Below are positions 38,786 to 50,000 of a DNA stretch of 50,000 nt, piece by piece. The notes beneath the pieces were generated by a model. It searched no databases. It was given only the letters and a program-made list of their open reading frames with translations, and was not told the DNA's origin. Within the stretch, counting starts at the first letter, position 1. Each line of letters opens with the position of its first letter. The stretch is from Neocallimastix lanati (nom. inval.). Lineage: Eukaryota; Neocallimastigomycota; Neocallimastigomycetes; Neocallimastigales; Neocallimastigaceae. The DNA lies in the NCBI GenBank assembly GCA_016946835.1, contig JACVTC010000002.1:122501-172500 (forward strand), written 5' to 3'. The position numbers and the translations under genes were made by a program.

Positions 38786-39310
38786 TATGATTTAATAGAG
38801 GACTTTATTGGAGTTATGGATTTAAATCTCGCAAATTCTTATGTTAGTCTCTATGATATTACTCGTGAATTGAGAATACCTCCTCTTTCAGCTGTCTGTG
38901 CTATATCTCAATTACGATGCTTTAGAAAATGGAAAAATTCATCATGTATTATTAATCATCTCACTAATAATATTCCTACTATGTCACATTACTCATGGAC
39001 TAAAGAATTAAGGACTTTGGATAAGAAATTAAATGGTAAGAAAACAAGTGAAATAAAAAAAGTTTTATTGGGAAAGAGATGTCTTCAAACCCTCAAAAGC
39101 TAAAAAAAAAAAAAAAAGCAATTATTTACAAGGAGAATGATTTTGGATTTATTTCAGAAATCAGGAACTTAACATTTCAATATCCCAAGTTATCAGTTGG
39201 GATTCTTTTGGATTTCTCGAATTAGGTGTGGTTTTAAATTTGACCTTAGTATTTCCATTAAATGAAAAAGTTATTCTCTTAGTCTAAAAAAAAGAAAAAG
39301 TTATTCTCTT
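38786..39310 (+). pseudogene. LINE (non-LTR retrotransposon) C-terminal fragment
   Basis: The frame from about 38798 reads IEDFIGVMDLNLANSYVSLY, then RELRIPPLSAVCAISQLRCF, RKWKNSSCIINHLTNNIP and MSHYSWTKELRTLDKKL. This pattern is typical of the region after the RT domain in fungal LINEs (LGIPPL ... A ... R-x-F-x-KW-K-S). After an A tract at 39103-39117 the reading resumes as ISQVISWDSFGFLELGVVLN, the LRCG-like block. The fragment has no RT or endonuclease and is truncated at both ends. Confidence 0.5.
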
Positions 39311-39314
39311 AGTC

Positions 39315-39354
<40 letters not shown>

Positions 39355-39597
39355 TTAATAGAATTTTAAAAGAGTTTTAATAGAATTTTATAACACACAT
39401 TAATAAAACAATAATAATTTTAAATTTATTTTATGGATCATGATTTACAATCAAACAATAATAATTTTGAAATTAATTTTACACAAAACAACTATCAATC
39501 AAAATAATAATAATTTAAATTATTTTGAATCATGGTTTTAATGTAGTACAAAAAAAAAAGAAAGATCTTTACCTTTTTTTTAAATATATTAAATTAT

Positions 39598-39918
39598 TGT
39601 TAAAAATAAAGTTTAATATTATTAAATAATAAAATAAAATTAAATAAATAATTTAAATATATTTAATATTAGTTTTATATATAATTAATATTAGTATATT
39701 AATAATAATGTAATAGTATAGTATATAATGTGGCGTATAGCAATAAAATAAATACGTTTATGTAATGTAACACTATATTATATCTTACATTAATACATGT
39801 ACTTTAATTAAAAATAAATTTAATAATATCATTTTTTTAATATCATTGTTGTTAAATTAAATAAAGGAATTATTAAAGAATAAAATTGAAATTGATCAAT
39901 TTAAGCAGTGTATCAAAA
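39598..39918 (+). repeat. Copia left LTR
   Basis: 321 bp. Differs from the right copy by one substitution and one T in a T7 run. Confidence 0.9.
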
Positions 39919-39932
39919 GATTAAGAGTCTCA
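39919..39932 (+). promoter_or_regulatory. Copia primer-binding site matching a tRNA-Lys(CUU) anticodon arm
   Basis: GATTAAGAGTCTCA abuts the LTR. Its complement TGAGACTCTTAATC looks like a tRNA-Lys(CUU) anticodon stem-loop. There is no TGG start, so priming by a tRNA 3' CCA end is unlikely. A 5' half-tRNA primer, as in Drosophila copia, is the natural reading. The nested element has the same 14-mer. Confidence 0.65.
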
Positions 39933-40073
39933 GGAATACCGATATATTTTAAAAGATTATAGTTTATAGGTGTTGTTTTTAAATTTTGAATTTTTAAAAA
40001 TTAATATTTAATATCTAAAAATTGATATTTAAAATTTTAAAATATCTTATAAATCTAAACAAATAATTTTATT

Positions 40074-41132
40074 ATGTCAAAAGAAATTATTGAAAATATT
40101 AGTACTAAAACCATATTAAATGATGAAAATTATTTAATATGGAGAACAGAATTATTTTTACTGTTAGCTAAACATAAGCTATATAAATATATTAATACTG
40201 ATGAAGTAAAAATAATTCTCAAATCATCAATTAAAGGAGATTCAAAAGATTATAAAACTTTTGAATTTGATAGAGATTATGTATATGATAAAAACGTTAC
40301 AGAAGATATGATCGATAAGGATAATGATACTAAAATAATAATCAATAATAGTATCTCAGATGAAATTAAGAAAAATTTAGATTTCATCTATAGTAACTCA
40401 TACAAAATATTTAAAACCATTGAAGAAACTAATTCATTTTCAAAACAACAAAGAATAGAATATTTAGAAAATGAATTAAATAAATTATATTTTGATGAAA
40501 ATAAAACCTCAATTTCAATGCATGTATCCTACATGAATAAAATATTTAATGAATTATCCAGCCTAGGCAAATGTATATCAAATAGGGATAAGATTAATTA
40601 TCTTTATAATTCAATACCAACTCATTTAGCAATAAGAACTAGAATATTAGCTTATGAAAACAATTGGAATGAATGCTCTGAATCGGCAATAAAAACAATA
40701 AATCGTCTAAAGGAGTTAAGGGAATCCAAATCATATAAACAAAACCAAGAAATAAAATCAGTCAGCTTATATTCCAATTCCAATGGAACCACTAGTAATC
40801 AAAATTACAATAAAGAATACAAAAATAAGAAAAGGGTTCCAAGATGTTACATTTGCCATAAATTAGGGCACAAGGCTGATACATGCAAATTCAAAAATAC
40901 AAATAAAAATAAAAATAAAAATAAATATAAATATAAACATAAACAAAATTATTCAAATAATGCTGAGGCGAACAGTTCTGGAATAAAAGATTATGACTAC
41001 CAAGATGCTTTTATAAGCAATGCGTTAAATGAAGACTTTAATAATCAAGAATATAATAACGTTGCTAATAGTGCTTTGATTAACAACAAGCCGAGGCACT
41101 ATAAAAGAAAAAATACTACCAAGCTTAGATAA
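40074..41132 (+). CDS. Copia Gag
   Basis: 352 residues. The N-terminus (NDENYLIWRTELFLLLAKHK) is copia-Gag-like. The capsid region includes ISMHVSYMNKIFNELSSLG and RDKINYLYNSIPTHL. The zinc knuckle CYICHKLGHKADTC (C-x2-C-x4-H-x4-C) lies near the C-terminus and is followed by Lys/Asn-rich sequence. The stop TAA (41130-41132) overlaps the candidate frameshift site, and pol lies in the +1 frame. The ORF is intact. Confidence 0.88.
   Translation: MSKEIIENISTKTILNDENYLIWRTELFLLLAKHKLYKYINTDEVKIILKSSIKGDSKDYKTFEFDRDYVYDKNVTEDMIDKDNDTKIIINNSISDEIKKNLDFIYSNSYKIFKTIEETNSFSKQQRIEYLENELNKLYFDENKTSISMHVSYMNKIFNELSSLGKCISNRDKINYLYNSIPTHLAIRTRILAYENNWNECSESAIKTINRLKELRESKSYKQNQEIKSVSLYSNSNGTTSNQNYNKEYKNKKRVPRCYICHKLGHKADTCKFKNTNKNKNKNKYKYKHKQNYSNNAEANSSGIKDYDYQDAFISNALNEDFNNQEYNNVANSALINNKPRHYKRKNTTKLR
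41124..41130 (+). promoter_or_regulatory. Candidate +1 frameshift heptamer CTT-AGA-T
   Basis: In the gag frame the last codons are CTT AGA TAA. Slipping from CTT to TTA enters the open pol frame (TTA GAT AAA GAA). This resembles the Ty1 site CTT-AGG-C. The gag and pol frames overlap by about 50 bases, so another position is possible. Confidence 0.5.
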
Positions 41133-41469
41133 AGAATATTTTACATCTGATAGCAATGAAGAAGAAAATAACACCAATATAAATAATAATATAATTATTC
41201 AATGGACCTTAGATTCTGGAGCCTCCTACAATATGACACACAACTTAGACTGCCTTAGTGATATTCAAAGGCATAAAGAAAGAGTATATATTTGCGGATG
41301 GCAGTTTTGTTGAATCAAAATATATAGGTACATTCATAGGCTATATTAATGAAAATAAAATAAAATTTAAAGATGTACTATATATTCCAGAATTTAAAAG
41401 GAGCTTATTATCCATTGGAAGTCTATGTAATTCAAATTACAAAATTATATTTTATAGAAAAAATAACAA
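41125..41469 (+). pseudogene. Copia protease, frameshifted
   Basis: The pol frame begins with LDKEYFTSDSNEEENN and reaches the aspartic protease motif QWTLDSGASYNMTHN. A one-base shift near 41265-41285 moves the continuation (YIFADGSFVES, KDVLYIPEFKRSLLSIG, the usual copia protease tail) into another frame. The ATAACAA at 41463-41469 is the left copy of the duplication around the following insertion. Confidence 0.75.
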
Positions 41470-42264
41470 AAATTTAGTTACAATTTTGTAAAGATATTAT
41501 TAATATCTTTATAAATTTTAATTAAATTTAATCATAAATTTAAGTAAAATTGAAATAAATCTATTAAAAATCACGTGTATAAAATTATTGCAAATAATTT
41601 TAAACAAAACTTCGACTTCTTCCCAATCATATTAATAAATTAAAAATTTCTCTTGTGAAACTAGTAATTGAAAATCATTTCTTTTTATGTAATTTAATTT
41701 AAATAATAAGAGTTAAGGTTTTTTACAAGATAAATTAACAACATGAAACTATGCAATTAGTCATGTTGAAACTTGCGGCATTTTATGCTAAAATCATATT
41801 AAATAATTATGACAACTTTTATATTAATTTTAAATAGAAAATATAATAAAAATTTATTAATAATATTTAAATAATAAATAAATAATAAATGAGCTCGATT
41901 GAAATTGTTTATATTTATTTTAGTTATTAATTATAATTCTCTTTATTTAGTAATAGTTAATTATTTATTATTAGTTTAGGTTAGTATTGTTTTTAAATAA
42001 ATAGTTAGATAATATAATTCAATAGGAATTATATATTCTAAATGTAATAAGATAAAAATATAAATAGTTAACCAAATTTCATGTATTTTAATCGATGTAA
42101 TTGTTATTAACGATTTATTGTTAATAACACTAATAATTAATAAAGATTATTTTAAAATCTAAATATAATAAAACTTATTTGTTTATAAAACATTTTTGTG
42201 TTATTTAGTGTTATTATAATTTTTGACTTATAATCTATTTTTTAAATCAAAACTTTATAAATTT
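41470..42264. mobile_element. 795-bp insertion with 7-bp duplication (MITE-like)
   Basis: ATAACAA flanks it at 41463-41469 and 42265-42271. Both ends begin AAATTTA when read inward, a short terminal inverted repeat. It has no ORF and is AT-rich. Excision would keep the pol frame in phase. The superfamily is unknown. Confidence 0.55.
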
Positions 42265-43676
<1,412 letters not shown>

Positions 43677-43874
43677 TGTTAAGAGTTATGAATTTATGGT
43701 TTATAATTATGTCAATTTTATTAATATATTTTATGATAAAGAGTTACTAGCATTTAATTATTCTAAATTAAATGCTTTTATATTAATACATTGTGGCTTA
43801 TACATTATTTATATTACAATATGTTTCAATACATTTTAAGCTTATATTTCATACATTTCACATATTCTAACATT
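43677..43874 (-). repeat. Nested element LTR (3' LTR in its own orientation)
   Basis: 198 bp with TG/CA ends. Essentially identical to 45539-45734 except for a cluster of differences in the 40 or so bases at the TGTTAA end. Confidence 0.85.
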
Positions 43875-43884
43875 CCCCCTTAAA
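43875..43884 (-). promoter_or_regulatory. Nested element polypurine tract
   Basis: AAGGGGGAA on the minus strand, abutting the LTR. Confidence 0.7.
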
Positions 43885-45426
43885 CCTAGTTATTCTATAA
43901 TGAATAAATTGGTTTACTGGTGAATATGTGTAAATAAAATTTTCCTATTTTACACTATTAACTTGATATTATTAAACTGTTATATATATTTCTATCCTAA
44001 ATTAACCTCTAATTTTACATGAATAAAATATTTTTTATGTTATATTAATTATTTAATTTAATTTAAATATTGCTAAAATAATTTCTTAAATATATTTATA
44101 ATCTAATAATTTCCCCCTAAAACTAAGTATTTAATATTTTTACACCTTTAATAAATATTAGATGAATCTATGTCATCTTTAATATAAAATAATTATATGA
44201 TTTAAATATACCATTTATATATGATGGAAACCTTTCTCTTGAAGGGTGATATTATACCATCTCAATTTGTGTGAATACCTCTTATATATTAGGTTTTACA
44301 TCACTTTCAATTATAATCCGCTTTATAGATTAGCGTTAACTTTTATATATTTTCGCTTTGTAGTTTTAGCGATAACTATTAAAATAAATTGTTAATTATA
44401 TATTGGTGTATTTGATAAATCATAATCTTGGGGTATTAAAATTGATTGTATTTATAATTAATTATATTATTCTAGTTATTTAAACTTATTAGTAATAATA
44501 TAAATTGTTTCATAATTGATTAATATTCACTATTTCAGTTAATTCTTTCTTAAAGGTTAATTTTATTAATTTTCGCTATTAGGCTATTTTATTCATTTCA
44601 AGATAAATATTATTTTCAAATAATTAGCTCAAAGAATCAGTTAAGTGACTTTTCTTTAATATTTTTATAATTTGTATTTTATTTTGCCTATTTTCCCCCT
44701 AAAATCCAAATTTCTAAAAAGGATTTTATATATTTGAATTTTCTCATCATTAAAATATTAATTATAAAATTTTAATAATTTTAAATACTCTGTAATAAAT
44801 AAGTATAGTTTATAGATGGATAAACATCATCCATTTTTATATAACTCATGGTTATATTTATTATTTTATTATACCTTTCATCACGAAGGTTTGTATTATG
44901 ATTATATTAAGTAATTTTTTTTTATTTAAACCTATTTCACGCTATGTTTAATAATATTATTATTATTAGAATGTACCCTAGGAATTACCATTCTATTATA
45001 TTTCCCTTGAATATTTGGGATATTATATATTAATTATTTTATATGAGGTCTCTGACATATAGACTCCTCCATTATTGAAGTTTATATTTATATATACCCG
45101 TTTAATATTTATAAATACGCGTTAAAATAACTATACTTTAAATAATATGTTTTGTATATTCATGGGGCGGAAATAGTCCATCGCATAGTAGATTCCTTCA
45201 TGTATAGATATTATATTACCAATAGTCAAAAGCTTATTTGTTAAAATATCAAATTATAATTTCAATTAAGAGTCTTTATCCTGAAATAACTTCTTTTATC
45301 AACAATTTTATATTTTACGCGTTTCTTCAATTTTTCTTTCTTGATCATTTTGATCAGTTACCAATTTTATTAGTCATCTCAAAAATTGACATAATGAGCA
45401 ACCTTTATCATAATTTAAAATTCAAT

Positions 45427-45467
<41 letters not shown>

Positions 45468-45524
45468 ACATAATATTGTTTCCGGCAAAAGATTCTTTTG
45501 CTATGAATCTTTTTAAGAGTCAGA

Positions 45525-45538
45525 TGAGACTCTTAATC
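45525..45538 (-). promoter_or_regulatory. Nested element primer-binding site
   Basis: GATTAAGAGTCTCA on the minus strand, zero bases from the LTR. Identical to the site of the host copia element. Confidence 0.75.
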
Positions 45539-45734
45539 TGTTAAAAGTCAATAGTTTGGGTTTTATAATTATGTCAACTTTATTAATATATTTTATGATA
45601 AAGAGTTACTAGCATTTAATTATTCTAAATTAAATGCTTTTATATTAATACATTGTGGCTTATACATTATTTATATTACAATATGTTTCAATACATTTTA
45701 AGCTTATATTTCATACATTTCACATATTCTAACA
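45539..45734 (-). repeat. Nested element LTR (5' LTR in its own orientation)
   Basis: 196 bp, the partner of 43677-43874. Confidence 0.85.
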
Positions 45735-48379
45735 ATAATATTAATAATAATAATTTTATTAAAGAAAATAAAGAGAATTATAATTATAATAATAATTTTG
45801 AATATATTAATAATTTAAATAATTTGGATCAAAATAATTTAAATAAAAATTTAATTTATCCGGATCAATATATTAATAATAATATTAATCAATATAATTT
45901 AAACCCAAATAATAAATTAAATTTTCAAAACGACCAATATAAAAATATAAATGAAAATTTTTATTATTTGCCTTTAAATTATAAGGTCAATCGACCATTT
46001 CAAATGTTGAATCCGGCCATTGACCCAAATTATTATATTCAAAATGAAAATTATAATAATTCTCTAAATGAATATAATAAAAATATTTTAAATAATTTTT
46101 ATAATAATTACTCATTAAAAAACAATTTAAATAATAATTTAAATAATTTAAATGTTTTAAATAATAATTCCAATAATAATTTAAACATCAATTCAAATGT
46201 TGATTCAATTGATAAAATAAACAACAATTTAACAAATAATTATTTTTCAAAAAACAATTTAAAAAATGTTAATGATGGAAACATTGTAAGTAATTTGGAT
46301 AAGGTAGGCATTATTAAAAATAATAATTTACATAATTTAAACAATGAAAATTATAATTATTTAAATGAACATAATCCTAATATTAATAATGGAAATATAA
46401 ACAAACAAAAATTACAAAATGTAAACAAAGACAACATCAAAAATAATAACATTATAAATTATCAGAATAACAATAACAATGATATAAATATTAATTTAAA
46501 TAATAATTTAAACAAAATTAATGTCAATGACAATGAAATTAATAATTCTAATTCAAATTTATATCATCAAAATGAAATTCATAACAATTCTGATCAAAAT
46601 TTAAATTTAAAAATAAATAATGATAAAAATAATATAATAATAAATAATAAAAATAACAATAACACAAATAATAAAATTAATAATGAATTTTATAAAAATA
46701 ATGAAATTAATAATTTAAATAATTTTAAAATTAAAAATAAAAGAAAAAGAAAAATAATCAATTCAAATTTAAATTCTAATTCAAATAGTAAGAAATTAAA
46801 ATCATTTAATATTAATGATATAATTGAAAGTTTGTCTGTGGTAGAATGTAAGCCTTTAAAACCTATCAATTTTAAAGATATTTATAATAAAGAAGATAAA
46901 GATGAATGGATAGATGCCGTCAACAATGAGTTAAACAGCATGAAAAATTTAAATGTTTTTACAATATTAAAAGGTGTTCCTAAGGGAATAAATATTGTTA
47001 CACCTAAATGGGTTTTCAAATATAAATATGATGACAAAGGTAATATTATTAAAAGAAAAGCAAGACTAGTTGCTAGAGGGTTCACACAACAAGAAGGTAT
47101 TGATTATAAAGAAACGTTCTCACCAACACTCAGACAAAATTCATTAAGAATTCTCACAGCAATTGCAGCAATTAATAATTATGACATATATCAAATTGAT
47201 ATAAAGACTGCATATTTAAATGCGAAATTAGATGAGAATATTTATATGTATGCACCAGAAGGTCACGAAATGTATAGAAAAGGTATTCTCAAAATAAATA
47301 AAGCCTTATATGGGTTAAAACAATCAAGTCGAATGTGGAATGAGGAATTAAATAATACATTAAAAGAATTAAATTTTACTAGATTAATAAGTGAGCCATG
47401 TTTATACGTAAAAAAGAATAAATATAATAATATAATATGTTTATTAGGTGTATATGTTGATGATATTTTAATCACCGGTACTCATATAGAAATTAAAAAG
47501 GTAAAAGAATCAATTCAAAATAAATATAAATTAAATGACTTAGGTCAAGCTAATTTCATTATAGGTATAAAAATTGTAAAATGTAATGATGGATATATTA
47601 TTCATCAGAAAAGATTTCTAAATGAAATCTTAGAGCGATTCAATGCAAATAATTTAAGACCTGCTAATAATACTATTCCAAATGAAATAAAAGAACTCAG
47701 GAATAAGAAATTTAACTCAACAACTTACAAACAAGCGATCGGCAGTCTACTATATATTGCAATAAATACAAGACCAGATATATTATTTTCGGTTAGTAAA
47801 GCTGCAAGTAAAAATGAAAATCCTAGTTATGAAGATTGGAACAATGTTTTAAAAATATTTAAGTATTTAAAAGGTAATCCAAATTATGGTATTAAATATA
47901 CTAGAAATAATAATAAATTGAAAATATATGTAGATGCAGATTTTGCTGGTGATAAAGAAACCAGAAAATCAACTTCTGGACATGTAATTTTTATAGGAAG
48001 CGGACCTACAAGTTGGTTTTCAAAATTACAACACTGTATATCTTTATCTACCGCCGAGAGTGAATATTATAGTTTAGTGGAATGCGCAAAAGAATGCTTA
48101 TGGTATAAAAATTTATTTAAAGAATTAAATTTAAATTATAAAGATATAATAATTAATATTGATAATCAAGCTACTGTATTTAATGCTAAAAATGAAACTA
48201 CAAATCCTAGATCAAGACATATAGATCTTAGATATCATAAAGTAAAAGAACTAGTTAAAAATAATACAATAAAACTTGAATATATTAAATCCGAAAATAA
48301 TTTAGCTGATGGTTTTACCAAATATTTGAATGGTTCCTTAATGACAAAATTTAGAAATTCTTTACTAACGAAAGTTTAA
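45735..48379 (+). CDS. Copia reverse transcriptase and RNase H (C-terminal pol)
   Basis: The first 350 or so residues are an Asn-rich linker without a known fold. The copia RT then shows VTPKWVFKYKYDDKGNIIKR, KARLVARGFTQQEGIDY, IDIKTAYLNAKLDE, ALYGLKQSSRMWNEEL and GVYVDDILITG (YVDD near 47452-47463). The RNase H domain has IYVDADFAGDKETRKSTSG, SLSTAESEYYSLVECAKE and RSRHIDLRYHKVKEL. All key acidic residues appear present and the frame is intact to TAA at 48377-48379. The open frame extends upstream into the nested LTR only by chance; the real pol segment starts at the duplication at 45735. Confidence 0.9.
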
Positions 48380-48390
48380 AATATTAAACT

Positions 48391-48400
48391 TTAGGAGGAA
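48391..48400 (+). promoter_or_regulatory. Copia polypurine tract
   Basis: TTAGGAGGAA directly precedes the right LTR. Confidence 0.7.
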
Positions 48401-48720
48401 TGTTAAAAATAAAGTTTAATATTATTAAATAATAAAATAAAATTAAATAAATAATTTAAATATATTTAATATTAGTTTTATATATAATTAATATTAGTAT
48501 ATTAATAATAATGTAATAGTATAGCATATAATGTGGCGTATAGCAATAAAATAAATACGTTTATGTAATGTAACACTATATTATATCTTACATTAATACA
48601 TGTACTTTAATTAAAAATAAATTTAATAATATCATTTTTTAATATCATTGTTGTTAAATTAAATAAAGGAATTATTAAAGAATAAAATTGAAATTGATCA
48701 ATTTAAGCAGTGTATCAAAA
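48401..48720 (+). repeat. Copia right LTR
   Basis: 320 bp, near-identical to the left LTR. Confidence 0.9.
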
Positions 48721-48725
48721 ATTAT

Positions 48726-49346
48726 TAATAAAAAATTTTTTTTAATTATAATTAGACAGAAAATATTTTTTATATAAAATTAAATGGTTAAAAGTGGACT
48801 TTTTATACACTATATCTAAATAAATGTATTATATTTAAATAAATGTATTATATTTAAATAAATGTATTAATTATTTGAGTAGTAATATTTATAATGTTTG
48901 ATCAATATGAATCAATTATTATTAAAATATAATAATAACAATTAGAATTTTAATAAAATAATTAATTTTGAAAAGTATATTGATATTAATAAAATTTTTA
49001 ATTATATAATATTGATATTGATATTAATAAAATTTTTAATTATATAATATTGATATTGATATTAATAAAATTTTTAATTATATAATATTGATATTGATAT
49101 TAATAAAATTTTTAATTATATAATATTGAGATTGATATTAATAAAATTTTTAATTATATAATATTGATATTGATATTAATAAAATTTTAACTAGTATTAA
49201 ATAAATCGGTTTTAGTTATAAATTACTTTAAAAAAATAACTAAAAGATAATTTCTATTAAGATTATTAAATAAACACAATAGGTAAATAAATTTGTATTT
49301 TTCTAGCATTTTTTTTAAATTAAGATTATTTATTTTAAATTAATAT
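48726..49346. repeat. AT-rich region with 38-bp and 19-bp tandem repeats
   Basis: A 38-bp unit starting TGATATTAATAAAATTTTTA repeats about 5.4 times from 48981 to 49186. A 19-bp unit (TATTTAAATAAATGTATTA) repeats three times near 48815-48875. No gene is seen. Confidence 0.85.
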
Positions 49347-50000
49347 TTATATATCGTTTAAATCAATTAAACAATCTTTCCATAATTGAACTAATTCATT
49401 TCTGTTGCATCCATTGTAAAATAAATTTATTTCCTTACTTTTGTAATTTTCAATTAAAATTTTAATTTCATCAGTTGCACTAAATATTTTTTGCTTTTTT
49501 TTTTTCCAAGTTCCTTTAGTTCTCCTTTGGTAATCATTATAAGATAAGTTTTCTTCTTCTTTTAATATATATATTAATTTATAAAATAAAGGTTTATTTG
49601 GAAATATATTATTTAAGTAGCTATTATAAGATTCTGATGCATTGTTTGTTAAATGCTCTATATTTTCATAATAATTCCAATTATTAACATTATACTTAAG
49701 TATAAATAATTTTTATTAAAATATTCTAAAAATTGTAGAAAATTATTATACTTTTTTTTTTTTTGACAAATTCTTTTTATTATAATATAAATATCAAATA
49801 TATAGTTAGGGTTTATAAACGGTAAGTTCGAAATAGCTTTACAATAAATATATACATCATTATTATTCTTCACTTCATGATAACATAATATATATATATA
49901 TATATATATTTTTTTTGTTTTTCTAATGATCTTTTGTAATGCCAAACACAATATTTAATATTTATATTTGGAAAAACTTTTTTTTGCGGCATTAGATATA
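49347..50000 (-). pseudogene. MULE transposase, C-terminal part (copy 3), runs off right edge
   Basis: The minus strand reads NWNYYENIEHLTNNASESYN, then IFPNKPLFYKLIYILKEEEN, YNDYQRRTKGTWKKKKQKIF and ELVQLWKDCLIDLNDI with TAA at 49347-49349. Upstream, KAISNLPFINPNYIFDIYII and the FLQFLEYFNKNYLYL block match copy 1, but in another frame. The shift lies near 49690, and an (AT)n expansion sits near 49888. It supplies the intact C-terminus that copy 1 lost. The N-terminal half lies beyond the window. Confidence 0.78.

Larger units (their letters stand above)
43677..45734 (-). mobile_element. Non-autonomous copia-like LTR element nested in copia pol
   Basis: 2,058 bp with LTRs of about 197 bp and a 5-bp duplication ATAAT (43672-43676, 45735-45739). 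The minus orientation is shown by the primer-binding site GATTAAGAGTCTCA next to the right (5') LTR and the purine tract AAGGGGGAA next to the left (3') LTR. The 1.66-kb interior has no coding potential, apart from a T tract of about 45 bases at 45430-45466. It must move using enzymes from another element. The duplication has the same codon phase on both sides, so pol reads through once the insert is discounted. Confidence 0.85.

Noticed and set aside
45653-45734. N-terminal extension MWLIHYLYYNM of the RT ORF
   Set aside because: It is encoded by the LTR of the nested element and is open by chance. The pol frame proper starts at the duplication at 45735.

Overview
This looks like nuclear DNA from an anaerobic gut fungus (Neocallimastigomycota). 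The sequence is extremely AT-rich and full of poly-A/T tracts and (AAT)n runs. Genes have short GT-AG introns. One gene encodes a secreted protein with a signal peptide, Thr/Pro-rich linkers and a C-terminal fungal-type CBM1 cellulose-binding module. The RasGEF and APC3/CDC27 genes confirm a eukaryote. The genus cannot be named from the sequence.

Layout. 1-4.7 kb (minus): the 5' part of CDC27/APC3, in 12 exons, running off the left edge. 5.6-8.6 kb: decayed coding sequence, including a Gfd2/YDR514C-like exonuclease pseudogene. 8.9-11.1 kb (minus): intact intronless RasGEF. 12.5-15.3 kb: a MULE DNA transposon with a FLYWCH/MULE transposase. 15.3-19 kb: SINE-like elements and a gag pseudogene. 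19.4-21 kb: a LINE relic and unassigned decayed sequence. 22.2-23.2 kb (minus): ankyrin-repeat gene. 23.7-24 kb: a tRNA-derived SINE. 24.1-34.9 kb: a Ty3/gypsy element with 559-bp LTRs, split by a 5.0-kb MULE that carries a very large inverted minisatellite. 35.5-35.8 kb: another SINE-like segment. 36.2-37.9 kb: the secreted CBM1 protein with four identical Cys-hairpin repeats. 38.8-39.3 kb: a LINE fragment. 39.6-48.7 kb: a Ty1/copia element containing two younger insertions. 49.3 kb to the end: a third MULE transposase copy.

Host genes therefore make up a minority of the window. Most of it is a nest of transposons whose insertion order can be read from target-site duplications. Removing the MULE from Ty3, or either insertion from copia, keeps the reading-frame phase. 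The most interesting signals are these: (a) a textbook -1 frameshift signal in Ty3 (slippery TTTAAAC plus an H-type pseudoknot); (b) a Ty1-like CTT-AGA-T candidate +1 site in copia; (c) an identical 14-nt primer-binding site next to the LTR of two different copia-like elements, matching a tRNA-Lys(CUU) anticodon arm and so suggesting half-tRNA priming; (d) the four-hairpin CBM1 protein. All calls were made by eye, without database searches.
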